A stretch of DNA of 64,000 nucleotides from Chthoniobacteraceae bacterium (GCA_947476045.1 CANJNZ010000015.1:1-64000); one strand, 5' to 3'; positions 47,440 through 55,630 are shown, counted from the first letter of the stretch. Program-made: numbers and translations. The notes: generated by a model from the sequence alone, not told the origin.

Positions 47440-47454
47440 TACATTCAATCATAT
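47434..47454 (+). promoter_or_regulatory. Proposed operator 3 of the DeoR-type regulator
   Basis: TATGA-CTACA-TTCAATC-ATAT; with the preceding A it has perfect outer arms ATATGA / TCATAT 10 bp apart. It sits 17 bp before the pduL start codon and over the candidate -10. Confidence 0.65.
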
Positions 47455-47471
47455 CGCCTTTCTCCGATAAC

Positions 47472-48146
47472 ATGAGCGCCACCATCACTCCCAGCCGTTC
47501 TACCGTCGAAGCGCTCGTTCGCTCGTCGTTACTTCGCCAGTTGGGAATGGATGCAACGAAGGGGGCGGCACCGAATTTGGTCGTGAACAGCTCAGCCCGG
47601 CACATGCACATCTCGCCGGAGAATCTAGAAGTCCTGTTCGGTAAAGGGGCAAAGCTCACTGTTCACAAGATGCTTTATCAGGAAGGCCAGTTCGCTTCCG
47701 AGCAGACCGTCACTCTCATTGGCCCCCGGCGCCGTGTGATTCCCAGTCTGCGCATCCTCGGTCCTTGCAGAAATCTCACACAAATCGAGCTCGCGCTCAC
47801 CGACGCAGTTCAACTCGGAATGGATATCCCGGTGCGGATGTCAGGCGACATCAAGGGAACTCCGGGCGGATACGTGATGGGACCGCAAGGTATGCTCGAG
47901 ATGAAGGACGGAATCATCCGCGCAGCTCGGCACGTCCACATGTCGCCGTCGGATGCAAAATTCTACAACGTGAAGCACCTCGACCGCATCACGCTGAAAG
48001 TCACCTCGCCGTTCTGCAACACCCGATTCGACGAACTGATTGTCCGCGTGGATCCGAGCTTCAAACTCGAAGTCCACATGGACACCGACGAAGCCAATGC
48101 CTGCGATCTTGAACGCGCCACCAAAGTCGAACTGATCAAATCTTAA
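47472..48146 (+). CDS. pduL: PduL-type phosphate acyltransferase (phosphotransacylase)
   Basis: 224 residues. Converts acyl-CoA (here probably lactyl- or propionyl-CoA) plus phosphate to acyl phosphate and recycles CoA inside the compartment. Two zinc-site PduL repeats are visible, each with the histidine motif: NSSARHMHISPENL and RAARHVHMSPSDAKFY. The N-terminal amphipathic helix STVEALVRSSLLRQL (about 9-23) looks like an encapsulation peptide. It is the first gene of the operon. Confidence 0.95.
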   Translation: MSATITPSRSTVEALVRSSLLRQLGMDATKGAAPNLVVNSSARHMHISPENLEVLFGKGAKLTVHKMLYQEGQFASEQTVTLIGPRRRVIPSLRILGPCRNLTQIELALTDAVQLGMDIPVRMSGDIKGTPGGYVMGPQGMLEMKDGIIRAARHVHMSPSDAKFYNVKHLDRITLKVTSPFCNTRFDELIVRVDPSFKLEVHMDTDEANACDLERATKVELIKS

Positions 48147-48169
48147 CTCCAACACAAACAAACAAACAC

Positions 48170-48439
48170 ATGAGCGAAGCAATCGGACTAATCGAAACTC
48201 GCGGCTACGTGGGCCTGGTGGAAGCCAGTGACTCCATGGTCAAAGCCGCGAACGTCACCCTCGTCAAATCCATCCCGATCGGCGGGGCCTTGATCACCAC
48301 CATCGTCAAAGGCGATGTTGGCAGCGTCAAAGCCGCAGTTGAAGCCGGGAAGGAAGCAGCAAAACGCGTCGGCAATCTCGTCGCGTCCCACGTCATCGCC
48401 CGGCCTACGCCGGAGCTGTTGAAATTCTTCACCTCTTAA
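48170..48439 (+). CDS. BMC-H hexameric shell protein 1
   Basis: 89 residues, a single BMC domain ([27 protein letters not shown]... to [15 protein letters not shown]). Hexamers tile the facets of the polyhedral shell, and the loop with PIGG lines the central pore. The leader is strongly A/C-rich (AACAAACAC just before the ATG), with no Shine-Dalgarno. It lies between pduL and a second BMC-H gene (20-bp gap). Confidence 0.96.
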   Translation: MSEAIGLIETRGYVGLVEASDSMVKAANVTLVKSIPIGGALITTIVKGDVGSVKAAVEAGKEAAKRVGNLVASHVIARPTPELLKFFTS

Positions 48440-48459
48440 CATCGAAAGGACATAACATC

Positions 48460-48756
48460 ATGGCTGGACAAGCAATAGGAATGATCGAAACCAAAGGTCT
48501 CGTCGCACAGTTCGAAGCAACTGACGCAATGACGAAGGCCGCAAACGTAGAACTCATCGGCTGGGAAAAAGTCGGCTCGGGCTTCGTCACCGTCTTCGTG
48601 CGGGGCGATGTCGCTGCGGTGAAAGCCGCGGTCGAAGCCGGCGCGACAGCAGCCGCTGCGATCGGCGAAGTCGTCGCGGTTCACGTTATCCCGCGCCCGC
48701 ACGACGACCTGCACGGTCTCGGCAAATTCCTCGGCGGCAAGCCTGCCGCGAAGTAG
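48460..48756 (+). CDS. BMC-H hexameric shell protein 2
   Basis: 98 residues, one BMC domain beginning [22 protein letters not shown]. The pore loop reads GWEKVGSG, so its pore is lined differently from the other two hexamers. A short Gly/Lys tail ([13 protein letters not shown]) extends past the fold. AAAGGA 10 bases upstream is a plausible Shine-Dalgarno, unlike its neighbour. Confidence 0.96.
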   Translation: MAGQAIGMIETKGLVAQFEATDAMTKAANVELIGWEKVGSGFVTVFVRGDVAAVKAAVEAGATAAAAIGEVVAVHVIPRPHDDLHGLGKFLGGKPAAK

Positions 48757-48783
48757 CCCGCGCGCTTTCCTCGCGCCAATATC

Positions 48784-49968
48784 ATGACCGCCAACAAAAT
48801 CCTCGTGGCAAACATCGGGAGCACCTCGTTCAAGTTCCGCTTGATCGAGATGCCGACCGAGCGCGTGCTTGCGAAGGGTGGCGTCGAGCGGATTGGCAGC
48901 GCGGAATCGCAGTGGAAGGCGCAAATCGGCAACGAACCGGAGCAGAAAGGCACAGCAAACCTGCCCGAACACGGAGCCGCAATCGCGCTTGTGGAAAAAC
49001 AGCTCGGTGGCTTCGGCGATCTCGCCGCAGTCGGCTTCAAGCCAGTGATGGCGCGCGGCATATCGGGCACTCAGGTGCTCGACGAGCCCGTGCTGCGTGC
49101 GATGGAGGAAATCAACACTCTCCTCCCCGCCCACAACCCGCCCTACGTCGCCGCCGTGCGCAGCTTCCACCAATCGCACCCGAAGCTCCCGTGCATCGGC
49201 ACGTTTGAGACTGCGTTTTACGACGACGTGCCGGTGGAAAACGTGCGCTACCCGGTGCCGCGCGAATGGGAGACGAAATACGGAATCCGCCGCTTCGGCT
49301 TCCACGGCGCGAGCCACCGTTTCGTCTCACAACGCTGCGCCGAACTGCGCGGCACGGACAAACTGCGCATCATCTCCTGCCACCTCGGCGGCAGCAGTTC
49401 CATCGCAGCCGTTCGCAATGGTAAGGCCGTCAATTCGAGCTGGGGCATGACGCCGCAGAGCGGCCTGCCTCAGAACAATCGCGTGGGTGACTTCGATGTT
49501 TTCGCTCTCATCTACCTCGCCCGCGACCTCGGCCTCGGCATTGATGCCGTGGAAAAAGCGCTAACCTCGCAATCCGGCCTCAAAGGAATGTCGGGCCTCG
49601 CAACCGGCGACGTGCGCGACTTGCTCGATGCAGCGGCAAATGGAAATGCCGACGCGAAAATTGCACTCGATGTTTTCGTAGCCGCAATCCGCAAATACAT
49701 CGGCCAGTTCCTCGTCGAGTTGAACGGCGCGGACGTGCTCATCTTCACCGCCGGCATCGCCGAGAACAACCCGATCCTCCGCGAAAAGATCTGCGCAAAC
49801 CTCGACTTCTGCGGCCTCGAACTCGATCGCGAAGCGAACAACCGCGTGCGCGCCGAGGAGGCCATCATCTCCACACCGCGCTCGAAAATCGAAGTGCGCG
49901 TCATCCCCACGAACGAAGAAATCATCATCGCCCGCAATGCGTGGGCAAAACTTTCGTCACTCAACTAA
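48784..49968 (+). CDS. ackA: Acetate/propionate kinase family (acyl kinase)
   Basis: 394 residues. Transfers phosphate from acyl phosphate to ADP, giving ATP and the acid (probably lactate or propionate here). ASKHA motifs: NIGSTSFKFRLIEM (phosphate 1), FHGASHRFV, SCHLGGSSSIAAVRNG and FTAGIAENNPILRE. The substrate loop SSWGMTPQSGLPQNNRVGDFD differs from the classical acetate kinase (SMGFTPLEGLMMGTRSGD), suggesting another acyl substrate; that is inference. No encapsulation helix, in line with AckA acting outside or at the shell. Confidence 0.95.
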   Translation: MTANKILVANIGSTSFKFRLIEMPTERVLAKGGVERIGSAESQWKAQIGNEPEQKGTANLPEHGAAIALVEKQLGGFGDLAAVGFKPVMARGISGTQVLDEPVLRAMEEINTLLPAHNPPYVAAVRSFHQSHPKLPCIGTFETAFYDDVPVENVRYPVPREWETKYGIRRFGFHGASHRFVSQRCAELRGTDKLRIISCHLGGSSSIAAVRNGKAVNSSWGMTPQSGLPQNNRVGDFDVFALIYLARDLGLGIDAVEKALTSQSGLKGMSGLATGDVRDLLDAAANGNADAKIALDVFVAAIRKYIGQFLVELNGADVLIFTAGIAENNPILREKICANLDFCGLELDREANNRVRAEEAIISTPRSKIEVRVIPTNEEIIIARNAWAKLSSLN

Positions 49969-49984
49969 GAACCAAACAAAACAC

Positions 49985-50266
49985 ATGTCACAACAAGCAA
50001 TTGGAATGATCGAAACCCGCGGCCTCGTCGCACTCGTCGAAGCGACGGATGCGATGCTCAAATCCGCCAACGTAGAACTCGTCGGCCCCATCACACAGGT
50101 CGGCAACGCAATGGTGACCGTCTGCGTCACCGGCGACGTCGCCGCCGTCAAGGCCGCCACCGAAGCCGGTCGCACCGCAGCGCAGTCGCTTGGCGAAATC
50201 GTCAGCGTCAGCGTCATCGCACGCCCGCACAGCGACCTCGGCGCAGTGCTCCCAAAAGCGAAGTAA
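49985..50266 (+). CDS. BMC-H hexameric shell protein 3
   Basis: 93 residues from the ATG at 49985; an in-frame extension upstream reads into ackA and is rejected. BMC domain [24 protein letters not shown], pore loop GPITQVGN, and the end SVIARPHSDLGAVLPKAK. It is closest in sequence to BMC-H 2. The leader is ACCAAACAAAACAC, again Shine-Dalgarno-free. Confidence 0.96.
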   Translation: MSQQAIGMIETRGLVALVEATDAMLKSANVELVGPITQVGNAMVTVCVTGDVAAVKAATEAGRTAAQSLGEIVSVSVIARPHSDLGAVLPKAK

Positions 50267-50284
50267 GCGTCACGCTTTCACACC

Positions 50285-50593
50285 ATGATCCTTGCCCGCG
50301 TAGAAGGCAGCGTCGTCGCGACGAAAAAGAACACGAAGATGACGGGGAGCAAATTTCTCCTCGTGCGTCCGCTCGTGATTGATTCGCCGACGGCCAAAGA
50401 ATGGAAGCCCGGCACGAGCACGCTCGTCGCTGTGGACAGCCTCGGCGCGGGCGAAGGTGAAATTATCCTCGTCGTTCAGGGCAGCTCCGCGCGCCTCGCC
50501 GCTGACAACAAGGATTCGCCCGTGGATGCCGTCGTAATCGGCATCGTGGACACGGTCGATCTTGCCAAAAACATCCTCTACAAAGCGCACTAA
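50285..50593 (+). CDS. BMC-P pentameric shell protein 1 (EutN/CcmL)
   Basis: 102 residues. The EutN/CcmL signature is clear: MILARVEGSVVATKKNTKMTGSKFLLVRPL and VDSLGAGEGEIILVVQGSSAR, then VDAVVIGIVDTVD. Pentamers cap the vertices of the shell. It is the most conserved of the three pentamer genes of this operon and sits between the third BMC-H and the aldehyde dehydrogenase. Confidence 0.95.
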   Translation: MILARVEGSVVATKKNTKMTGSKFLLVRPLVIDSPTAKEWKPGTSTLVAVDSLGAGEGEIILVVQGSSARLAADNKDSPVDAVVIGIVDTVDLAKNILYKAH

Positions 50594-50605
50594 GAATCCC
50601 GCTAA

Positions 50606-52036
50606 ATGGCTACAATTGACGAAACATTGGTAACAAAAGTCGTGAGCGAAGTGCTCGCCCGTCTGCGGACGCAAACCAAGGCCACAAGCCCTGCGCAGAG
50701 CGGCTTCGGCGTTTACGAAAAAATGGAGGATGCCTGCGAGGCGGCGCATCGTTCGTTTGAAAAACTGCGCGACATCGGCGTATCGGCGCGTCGCAAGGCG
50801 ATCAATGTCATCCGGAAGTTGGTCGTCGCGAAAGCGAAGGAGTGGGGCGAGATTGAATTTGCCGAGACGAAAATCGGCCGCCTCGACCACAAGATCGAAA
50901 AGCTCAAGATTTGCGGCGACCTCGTCCCCGGCGTCGAATTCCTCGAGCGCATGGCTTTCAGCGGCGACTTCGGTCTGACCGTCATTGATTTTGCACCGTG
51001 GGGAGTCATCGGTGCGGTGACGCCCTCGACGCACAGCGTGCCCACGCTCACCGGCAACGCGATCAACATGATCGCTTCCGGCAATTCCGTTGTCTTCAAC
51101 ACGCACCCAGCCGCATGTCAGGTGGCCGCGCTCGCAGTGCGTGCATACAACGAAGCAATTTTTCAGGAAATCGGAATCAGCGACCTACTCACCACCGTGG
51201 TGAAGCCTACGCTCGATACCTTCGACGTGATGTGCAAGCACCCGAAAGTGCGCCTGCTCTGCGTCACCGGCGGCCCGGCAGTCGTCGCCGCAGCGATGAA
51301 AACCGGCAAGCGCGCCGTGTGCGCAGGCCCCGGTAATCCGCCCGTGGTCGTGGACGAAACCGCCGACCTCGACAACGCCGCGAAGTCCATCATCCAGGGC
51401 GCGAGCTACGACAACAACCTGCTCTGCATCGGCGAAAAGGAAGTGTTCGTCGTCGAATCCGTCGCCGACAAACTCATCGCCGCGCTCAAACGCGCCGGAG
51501 CCGTGCAGCTCGACGCCAAGCAAATCGAGGCGCTCGCGGAGAAGGCGTTCGTTTTCCCGCAGGGAAAAGGCGCGGGCTGCCCGCATCCCGTCGTCAACCG
51601 AGACCTCGTGGGCCGCGACGCCGCAGTGCTCGCGAAGGCCATCGGACTCAGTGTCCCGGCGAACACACAGCTTCTGTTCGGCGAAACGAAAGCGGATCAC
51701 ATCTTCGTGGACGAAGAGCAGATGATGCCGTTCATCCCCGTCGTGCGCGTGCCCAATGTGGATGCAGCGATTGATGAGGCGATCAAAGCCGAGCACGGCT
51801 ACAAACACACCGCGATCATGCATTCGCAAAATATCCGCAACCTTACCAAAATGGCGCAGGTCGTGGACACCACGCTTTTCATCAAGAACGGCCCGTGTAT
51901 GACCGGCCTCGGCCTCGGCGGCGAAGGCTTCCTCAGTTTCTCCGTCGCCACGCCGACCGGCGAAGGCGTCACAACGCCAATGACATTCACCCGCTCACGC
52001 CGTTGCGTGATGGTCGAAAACCTCAACCTTTTCTAA
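50606..52036 (+). CDS. CoA-acylating aldehyde dehydrogenase (PduP/EutE type)
   Basis: 476 residues. Oxidises an aldehyde, here probably lactaldehyde, with NAD+ and CoA. The N-terminal helix DETLVTKVVSEVLARL (about 5-20) is a typical encapsulation peptide, followed by a short linker to the ALDH fold. The catalytic cysteine lies in YDNNLLCIGEKE (near residue 273), after AGPGNPPVVVDETADLD; HPAAC and FGETKADH are further typical elements. The next BMC-P gene starts on the base after the stop codon. Confidence 0.95.
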   Translation: MATIDETLVTKVVSEVLARLRTQTKATSPAQSGFGVYEKMEDACEAAHRSFEKLRDIGVSARRKAINVIRKLVVAKAKEWGEIEFAETKIGRLDHKIEKLKICGDLVPGVEFLERMAFSGDFGLTVIDFAPWGVIGAVTPSTHSVPTLTGNAINMIASGNSVVFNTHPAACQVAALAVRAYNEAIFQEIGISDLLTTVVKPTLDTFDVMCKHPKVRLLCVTGGPAVVAAAMKTGKRAVCAGPGNPPVVVDETADLDNAAKSIIQGASYDNNLLCIGEKEVFVVESVADKLIAALKRAGAVQLDAKQIEALAEKAFVFPQGKGAGCPHPVVNRDLVGRDAAVLAKAIGLSVPANTQLLFGETKADHIFVDEEQMMPFIPVVRVPNVDAAIDEAIKAEHGYKHTAIMHSQNIRNLTKMAQVVDTTLFIKNGPCMTGLGLGGEGFLSFSVATPTGEGVTTPMTFTRSRRCVMVENLNLF

Positions 52037-52300
52037 ATGCGCCTCGCCACGATCAAAGGACACGTCACTTCGACGATGAAGCACAAAAGCCTCGAAGGCT
52101 GGCGGCTCCTCATCGCGATGCCTGACAGCCCCGATCTGGCTCCTCAAATCGTGCTCGACGCGCTCGGCGCAGGAATCGGGCAGAAGGTGTTGATTTCGAG
52201 CGACGGCAGCGAAGCGCGCAAAATCGTCGGCGACGAACGCAGCCCCGCACGCTGGACAGTGCTTGGCATCATAGACCCGGAAAGGAGCCTCGCGATATGA
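52037..52300 (+). CDS. BMC-P pentameric shell protein 2
   Basis: 87 residues: MRLATIKGHVTSTMKHKSLEGWRLLIAM, then VLDALGAGIGQKVLISSDGSEARKIVG and WTVLGIIDPE. EutN/CcmL fold. It abuts the dehydrogenase stop and overlaps the next gene by four bases, so these three genes are translationally coupled. Confidence 0.94.
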   Translation: MRLATIKGHVTSTMKHKSLEGWRLLIAMPDSPDLAPQIVLDALGAGIGQKVLISSDGSEARKIVGDERSPARWTVLGIIDPERSLAI

Positions 52301-52575
52301 GAATGGGAACCGTTGTCGGTCGCGTCACACTTTCCGTGCGCTCGAAGAGATACATCGGCGAGCGTCTCCTGCTCACTTTGCCTTGGAAAACCGACACGTT
52401 TTCCGGCGTGGAAAAATACGACCCTGCCATCGTCGTGTATGACCAACTCGGCGCAGGAGTCGGCCAGAACATCGCCATCAGCGAAGGCCGCGAAGCCGCC
52501 TGCCCATTTCCGAAGCCAACACCCGTGGACGCCTACTGCGCCGCGCTCGTGGATGAAATTTTTTACAAGGAATAA
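52297..52575 (+). CDS. BMC-P pentameric shell protein 3
   Basis: 92 residues: MRMGTVVGRVTLSVRSKRYIGERLLLTLPW and VYDQLGAGVGQNIAISEGREAA. The C-terminal part (CPFPKPTPVDAYCAALVDEIFY) is unlike that of the other two, lacking the final GIVD strand motif. It may form a separate vertex type. Confidence 0.93.
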   Translation: MRMGTVVGRVTLSVRSKRYIGERLLLTLPWKTDTFSGVEKYDPAIVVYDQLGAGVGQNIAISEGREAACPFPKPTPVDAYCAALVDEIFYKE

Positions 52576-52578
52576 TCT

Positions 52579-53655
52579 ATGCAACTGATCGCACAAAAAG
52601 AAGCCGCCGAATTCGTCAAAACAGGCGCAAAGGAGTTTCGACAAAACAGCGAAATCCGGATCACGCCCGGCGCGAAAGACATCCTCACCGAAGCCGGAGT
52701 CAAAATCGTCTTCGACAACAAAGCACCATCGTCCAGCGAAGGCTCCGCAAACTCGAAGGGCTATGCGCCCGTCGCGTCGCCGGGCGCATACAAACCGGAT
52801 GACGTGCGTCTTTTCGCCTCGAAGGAAGCCAACGAAATCAAAGAGCAAATCTGCGACATCGGTCGCCGCATCTGGGCGCGTGAGTATTGCGACGGCAACG
52901 GCGGCAACATCTCCGCACGCCTCGGGCCGGATCGTTTCATCTGCACTCCGACCGGCGTGAGCAAGGGCTTCATGAAACCCGACATGATGTGCATGGTGGA
53001 CGGCAAGGGCACGCAGCTCGGCGGCACGTGGAAACGCTCCAGCGAAATTACCACTCACATGGCCATCTTCCACTCCACGCCCGAAGCTGTGAGCGTCTGC
53101 CACGCGCATCCGTGCCACGCGGGCGCCTTCGCAATAAAAGGAATGCAGCCACCACCACGGCTCATCCCCGAGTTGGAAGTGTTCGTCGGCACCGTCGCCT
53201 ACACGCCTTACAAAACACCCGGCAGCGCGGAGATCGCAGCGGAGATTTTCCCGCTCGCGCCAAAACATCAGTCCATCCTCATGGGCAACCACGGCGTCAT
53301 CTGCTGGGGCAAATCAGTCGAGGATGCGTATTTCAAAATGGAAATCACCGACGCGTATTGCCGCACCGTGATCCTCGCGCAGTCCATCCCCGGCAATGCG
53401 TCCATTCCGTGCGACAAGCTTCCCGAACTGCTCAACATCAAGAAGAGCCTCGGCCTCCCCGACGACCGCTACGACCTCAAGCCCGCCGGACTTTGCGAAG
53501 TGGATCCCTGGCAGCAGATGTGCGGCTCGCACGGCTGCTCGTCGCCAGTCACGCCGTGGAATCCCGTCACTCAGGACAACACCGCAAGCGACGCCGAAAT
53601 CGAGGCCATCGTTCAAAAGCTCACCAACGAGATCGTCGCGAATCTGCAAAAGTAA
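52579..53655 (+). CDS. Class II sugar-phosphate aldolase with an extended N terminus (PVM microcompartment aldolase)
   Basis: 358 residues. The class II aldolase/adducin domain (about 85-290) shows CDGNGGNISARLGPDRFICTPTGVSKG and the zinc-binding SVCHAHPCHAGAFA with the later MGNHGVICWGKS. In the planctomycete system this aldolase splits L-fuculose- or L-rhamnulose-1-phosphate into DHAP and lactaldehyde. The 75 extra N-terminal residues (with ITPGAKDILTEAGVKIVF) and the C-terminal amphipathic helix EIEAIVQKLTNEIVANLQK look like interaction or encapsulation segments. Substrate is inferred from the known PVM family. Confidence 0.9.
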   Translation: MQLIAQKEAAEFVKTGAKEFRQNSEIRITPGAKDILTEAGVKIVFDNKAPSSSEGSANSKGYAPVASPGAYKPDDVRLFASKEANEIKEQICDIGRRIWAREYCDGNGGNISARLGPDRFICTPTGVSKGFMKPDMMCMVDGKGTQLGGTWKRSSEITTHMAIFHSTPEAVSVCHAHPCHAGAFAIKGMQPPPRLIPELEVFVGTVAYTPYKTPGSAEIAAEIFPLAPKHQSILMGNHGVICWGKSVEDAYFKMEITDAYCRTVILAQSIPGNASIPCDKLPELLNIKKSLGLPDDRYDLKPAGLCEVDPWQQMCGSHGCSSPVTPWNPVTQDNTASDAEIEAIVQKLTNEIVANLQK

Positions 53656-53664
53656 TCGCATCCC

Positions 53665-54978
53665 ATGTCGCTCATTGATCAGGTCAGGCTCGCAGGGGTC
53701 GTCGGCGCAGGCGGCGGCGGCTTTCCCGCGCACGTGAAGCTCGGCTCGAAAGCCGACATCATCATCGCCAATGGAGCCGAGTGCGAACCGTTGCTGCACA
53801 AGGACGCGGCGGTGATGGAGCACTACGCGGCGGATGTCGTCCGCGGCGTCGAACTCAGCATGGCAGCGACCGGCGCGAAGGAAGGAGTCATCGGCATCAA
53901 GGCCAAGAAGAAGGGTGCAGTCGAAGCCATCGAAGCTGCGTGCAAAGGAACCAACGTGCGCGTGCAGTTGTTGGGCGACTTTTACCCGGCAGGCGACGAA
54001 TACGATCTCGTCTATACCGTCACCGGAAAACTCATCCCGCCCGGCGGCCTACCGATTCACGTCGGCGCAATCGTCAACAACGTCGAGACGCTCGTGAACA
54101 TCGCGCAGTCCGTGAGCGGAAAGCCGGTCACACACAAAACAATCACCATCGCAGGCGCGGTCGCCGAACCCGTTTCGCTCACCGTTCCGATTGGCATCAG
54201 CTACCGCGAGTGCATCGCCGCGGCAGGTGGCGCGACGTGCGACGATCCCGTGCTCGCCATCGGCGGACTCATGATGGGCGAGACAACCGATGACCTCGAC
54301 CGCACCGTTGTAAAAACCAGCACCGGTGCGATCATTCTCTCGCGTGATCACCACGTCATGCAGAAGAAGTTCAAGCCTGCTAAGTTGCAGGCCTCCATCG
54401 GCAAATCCGCGTGCGACCAATGCCGCTACTGCACCGAATTCTGCCCGCGCTTTCTGCTCGGCTACCAAGTCGAGCCGCACCAAGTCATGCGCACACTCGC
54501 CTTCACCGGCACCGGCGCCGAGCGCTTCAACGAATGGGCCGCGCTCTGCTGCTCGTGCGGACTTTGCACCCTCTACGCCTGCCCCGAGGAACTCTACCCG
54601 AAGGAAGCCTGCGACGACTCCAAGGCCGTGCTTCGGAAACAAAATTTCAAGTGGACCGGCAAGACCGACATCAAAGTCCACCCCATGCGCGATGGCCGTC
54701 ACGTCCCGATCAAGACGCTCATGAAAAAGATGCACGTCGAGCAATACGACAGCCCCGCGCCATTGCGCCCCGGCATCGTCGAAACAAACCTGCTCGTCCT
54801 TCCGCTGAAACAAAGCGCCGGAGCCCCGACCATCCCGCTCGTAAAAGTCGGCGACACCGTGAAAGCAGGGCAGCCAATTTCCGAACCCGCACCGAACGCC
54901 CTCGGCGCAATCATCCACGCGCCATTCGCCGCGAAAGTAACCGCCATCGCGAACGACCGCATCACCTTGACCAAGTAA
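53665..54978 (+). CDS. PduS-like flavin/iron-sulfur protein (RnfC-related)
   Basis: 437 residues. N-terminal SLBB/RnfC-like region: AGVVGAGGGGFPAHVKL and NGAECEPLLHKD are the flavin/NADH-site signatures. Two 4Fe-4S motifs follow: CDQCRYCTEFCPR near residue 250 and CCSCGLCTLYACP near 293. The C-terminal barrel-sandwich segment ends in GQPISEPAPNALGAIIHAP. In propanediol compartments PduS is a cobalamin reductase; there is no B12-dependent enzyme here, so a role in oxidising NADH or passing electrons across the shell through the following BMC-T is more likely (inference). Confidence 0.92.
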   Translation: MSLIDQVRLAGVVGAGGGGFPAHVKLGSKADIIIANGAECEPLLHKDAAVMEHYAADVVRGVELSMAATGAKEGVIGIKAKKKGAVEAIEAACKGTNVRVQLLGDFYPAGDEYDLVYTVTGKLIPPGGLPIHVGAIVNNVETLVNIAQSVSGKPVTHKTITIAGAVAEPVSLTVPIGISYRECIAAAGGATCDDPVLAIGGLMMGETTDDLDRTVVKTSTGAIILSRDHHVMQKKFKPAKLQASIGKSACDQCRYCTEFCPRFLLGYQVEPHQVMRTLAFTGTGAERFNEWAALCCSCGLCTLYACPEELYPKEACDDSKAVLRKQNFKWTGKTDIKVHPMRDGRHVPIKTLMKKMHVEQYDSPAPLRPGIVETNLLVLPLKQSAGAPTIPLVKVGDTVKAGQPISEPAPNALGAIIHAPFAAKVTAIANDRITLTK

Positions 54979-55530
54979 ATGAACGAAAAATCCGTAGGCC
55001 TCATCGAACTCTCCAGCATCGCCGCTGGATTCTCAGTCGCCGACTCCGCCCTGAAGGCAGGCAACGTGAAGCTCATGCTCTCACGCTCCATTTGCTCCGG
55101 AAAATACATGATCCTACTCGCAGGCGACACCGCGAGCGTCGAAGCAGCCATCGCCACCGGCACCGAGACCGCCGGCGGTTGCCTGATTGATAACATCGTC
55201 ATCTCAAATCTGCACCCCGACGTGCTCACAGCGATTGGCCGCACAAGCCCCGTCGAACCGAAAGGCGCGCTAGGAATCTTCGAGTCCTTCAATGTCGCCA
55301 CGCTCATCAAAGCCGCCGACGCCGCAGCGAAAGCCGCCGACGTCCAGCTCCTCGAAGTCCGCCTCGCAATGGCCCTTGGTGGAAAAGCATTCTGCACCCT
55401 CACCGGCGACGTCTCATCCGTCCAAGCCGCAGTCGCCGCAGGCCGCGCCATCATCGCCGAAGCCGGCGTGCTCGTGAACGCCGTAGTCATCTCCCGCCCC
55501 CACCCCGACGTCTATCGCGAGGTGCTGTAA
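54979..55530 (+). CDS. BMC-T (PduT-like) tandem-domain shell protein with a candidate Fe-S pore
   Basis: 183 residues, two BMC domains (about 1-88 and 95-183). In the first domain the pore-loop sequence SRSICSGKYMILLAGD has Cys39; PduT uses an equivalent cysteine in each of three subunits to hold a 4Fe-4S cluster at the trimer axis. The second domain (GALGIFESFNVATLIKAADAAAKAADV...) is a normal BMC. Translation starts on the base after the pduS-like stop, strengthening the PduS-PduT electron-path idea. Last gene of the operon. Confidence 0.94.
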   Translation: MNEKSVGLIELSSIAAGFSVADSALKAGNVKLMLSRSICSGKYMILLAGDTASVEAAIATGTETAGGCLIDNIVISNLHPDVLTAIGRTSPVEPKGALGIFESFNVATLIKAADAAAKAADVQLLEVRLAMALGGKAFCTLTGDVSSVQAAVAAGRAIIAEAGVLVNAVVISRPHPDVYREVL

Positions 55531-55549
55531 CTTCCTGCGCTATAAAGAC

Positions 55550-55565
55550 TGCCCAAACTTGGGCA
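55550..55565. promoter_or_regulatory. Perfect inverted repeat after the microcompartment operon
   Basis: TGCCCAA-AC-TTGGGCA, flanked by two copies of TATAAAG (55541 and 55568). It lies 20 bp after the BMC-T stop and 65 bp before the universal stress gene. No T-run, so an operator for the stress gene is as likely as a terminator. Confidence 0.45.
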
Positions 55566-55630
55566 ATATAAAGCGGGTATCGGCCAAGTTAGGAAAGGCA
55601 ATCGGAGCGCCACTTGCCCTACTTTACGCC

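Larger units (their letters stand above)
47160..47471. other. Regulatory region of the microcompartment operon
   Basis: About 310 AT-rich bases between deoR and pduL with no credible gene. It contains proposed operator 2, a promoter candidate and proposed operator 3. No clear terminator for deoR was seen, so read-through is possible. Confidence 0.65.

Noticed and set aside
52144-53292. A 382-codon open frame on the minus strand in the microcompartment operon
   Set aside because: Covers parts of three well-supported genes; no domain recognised.
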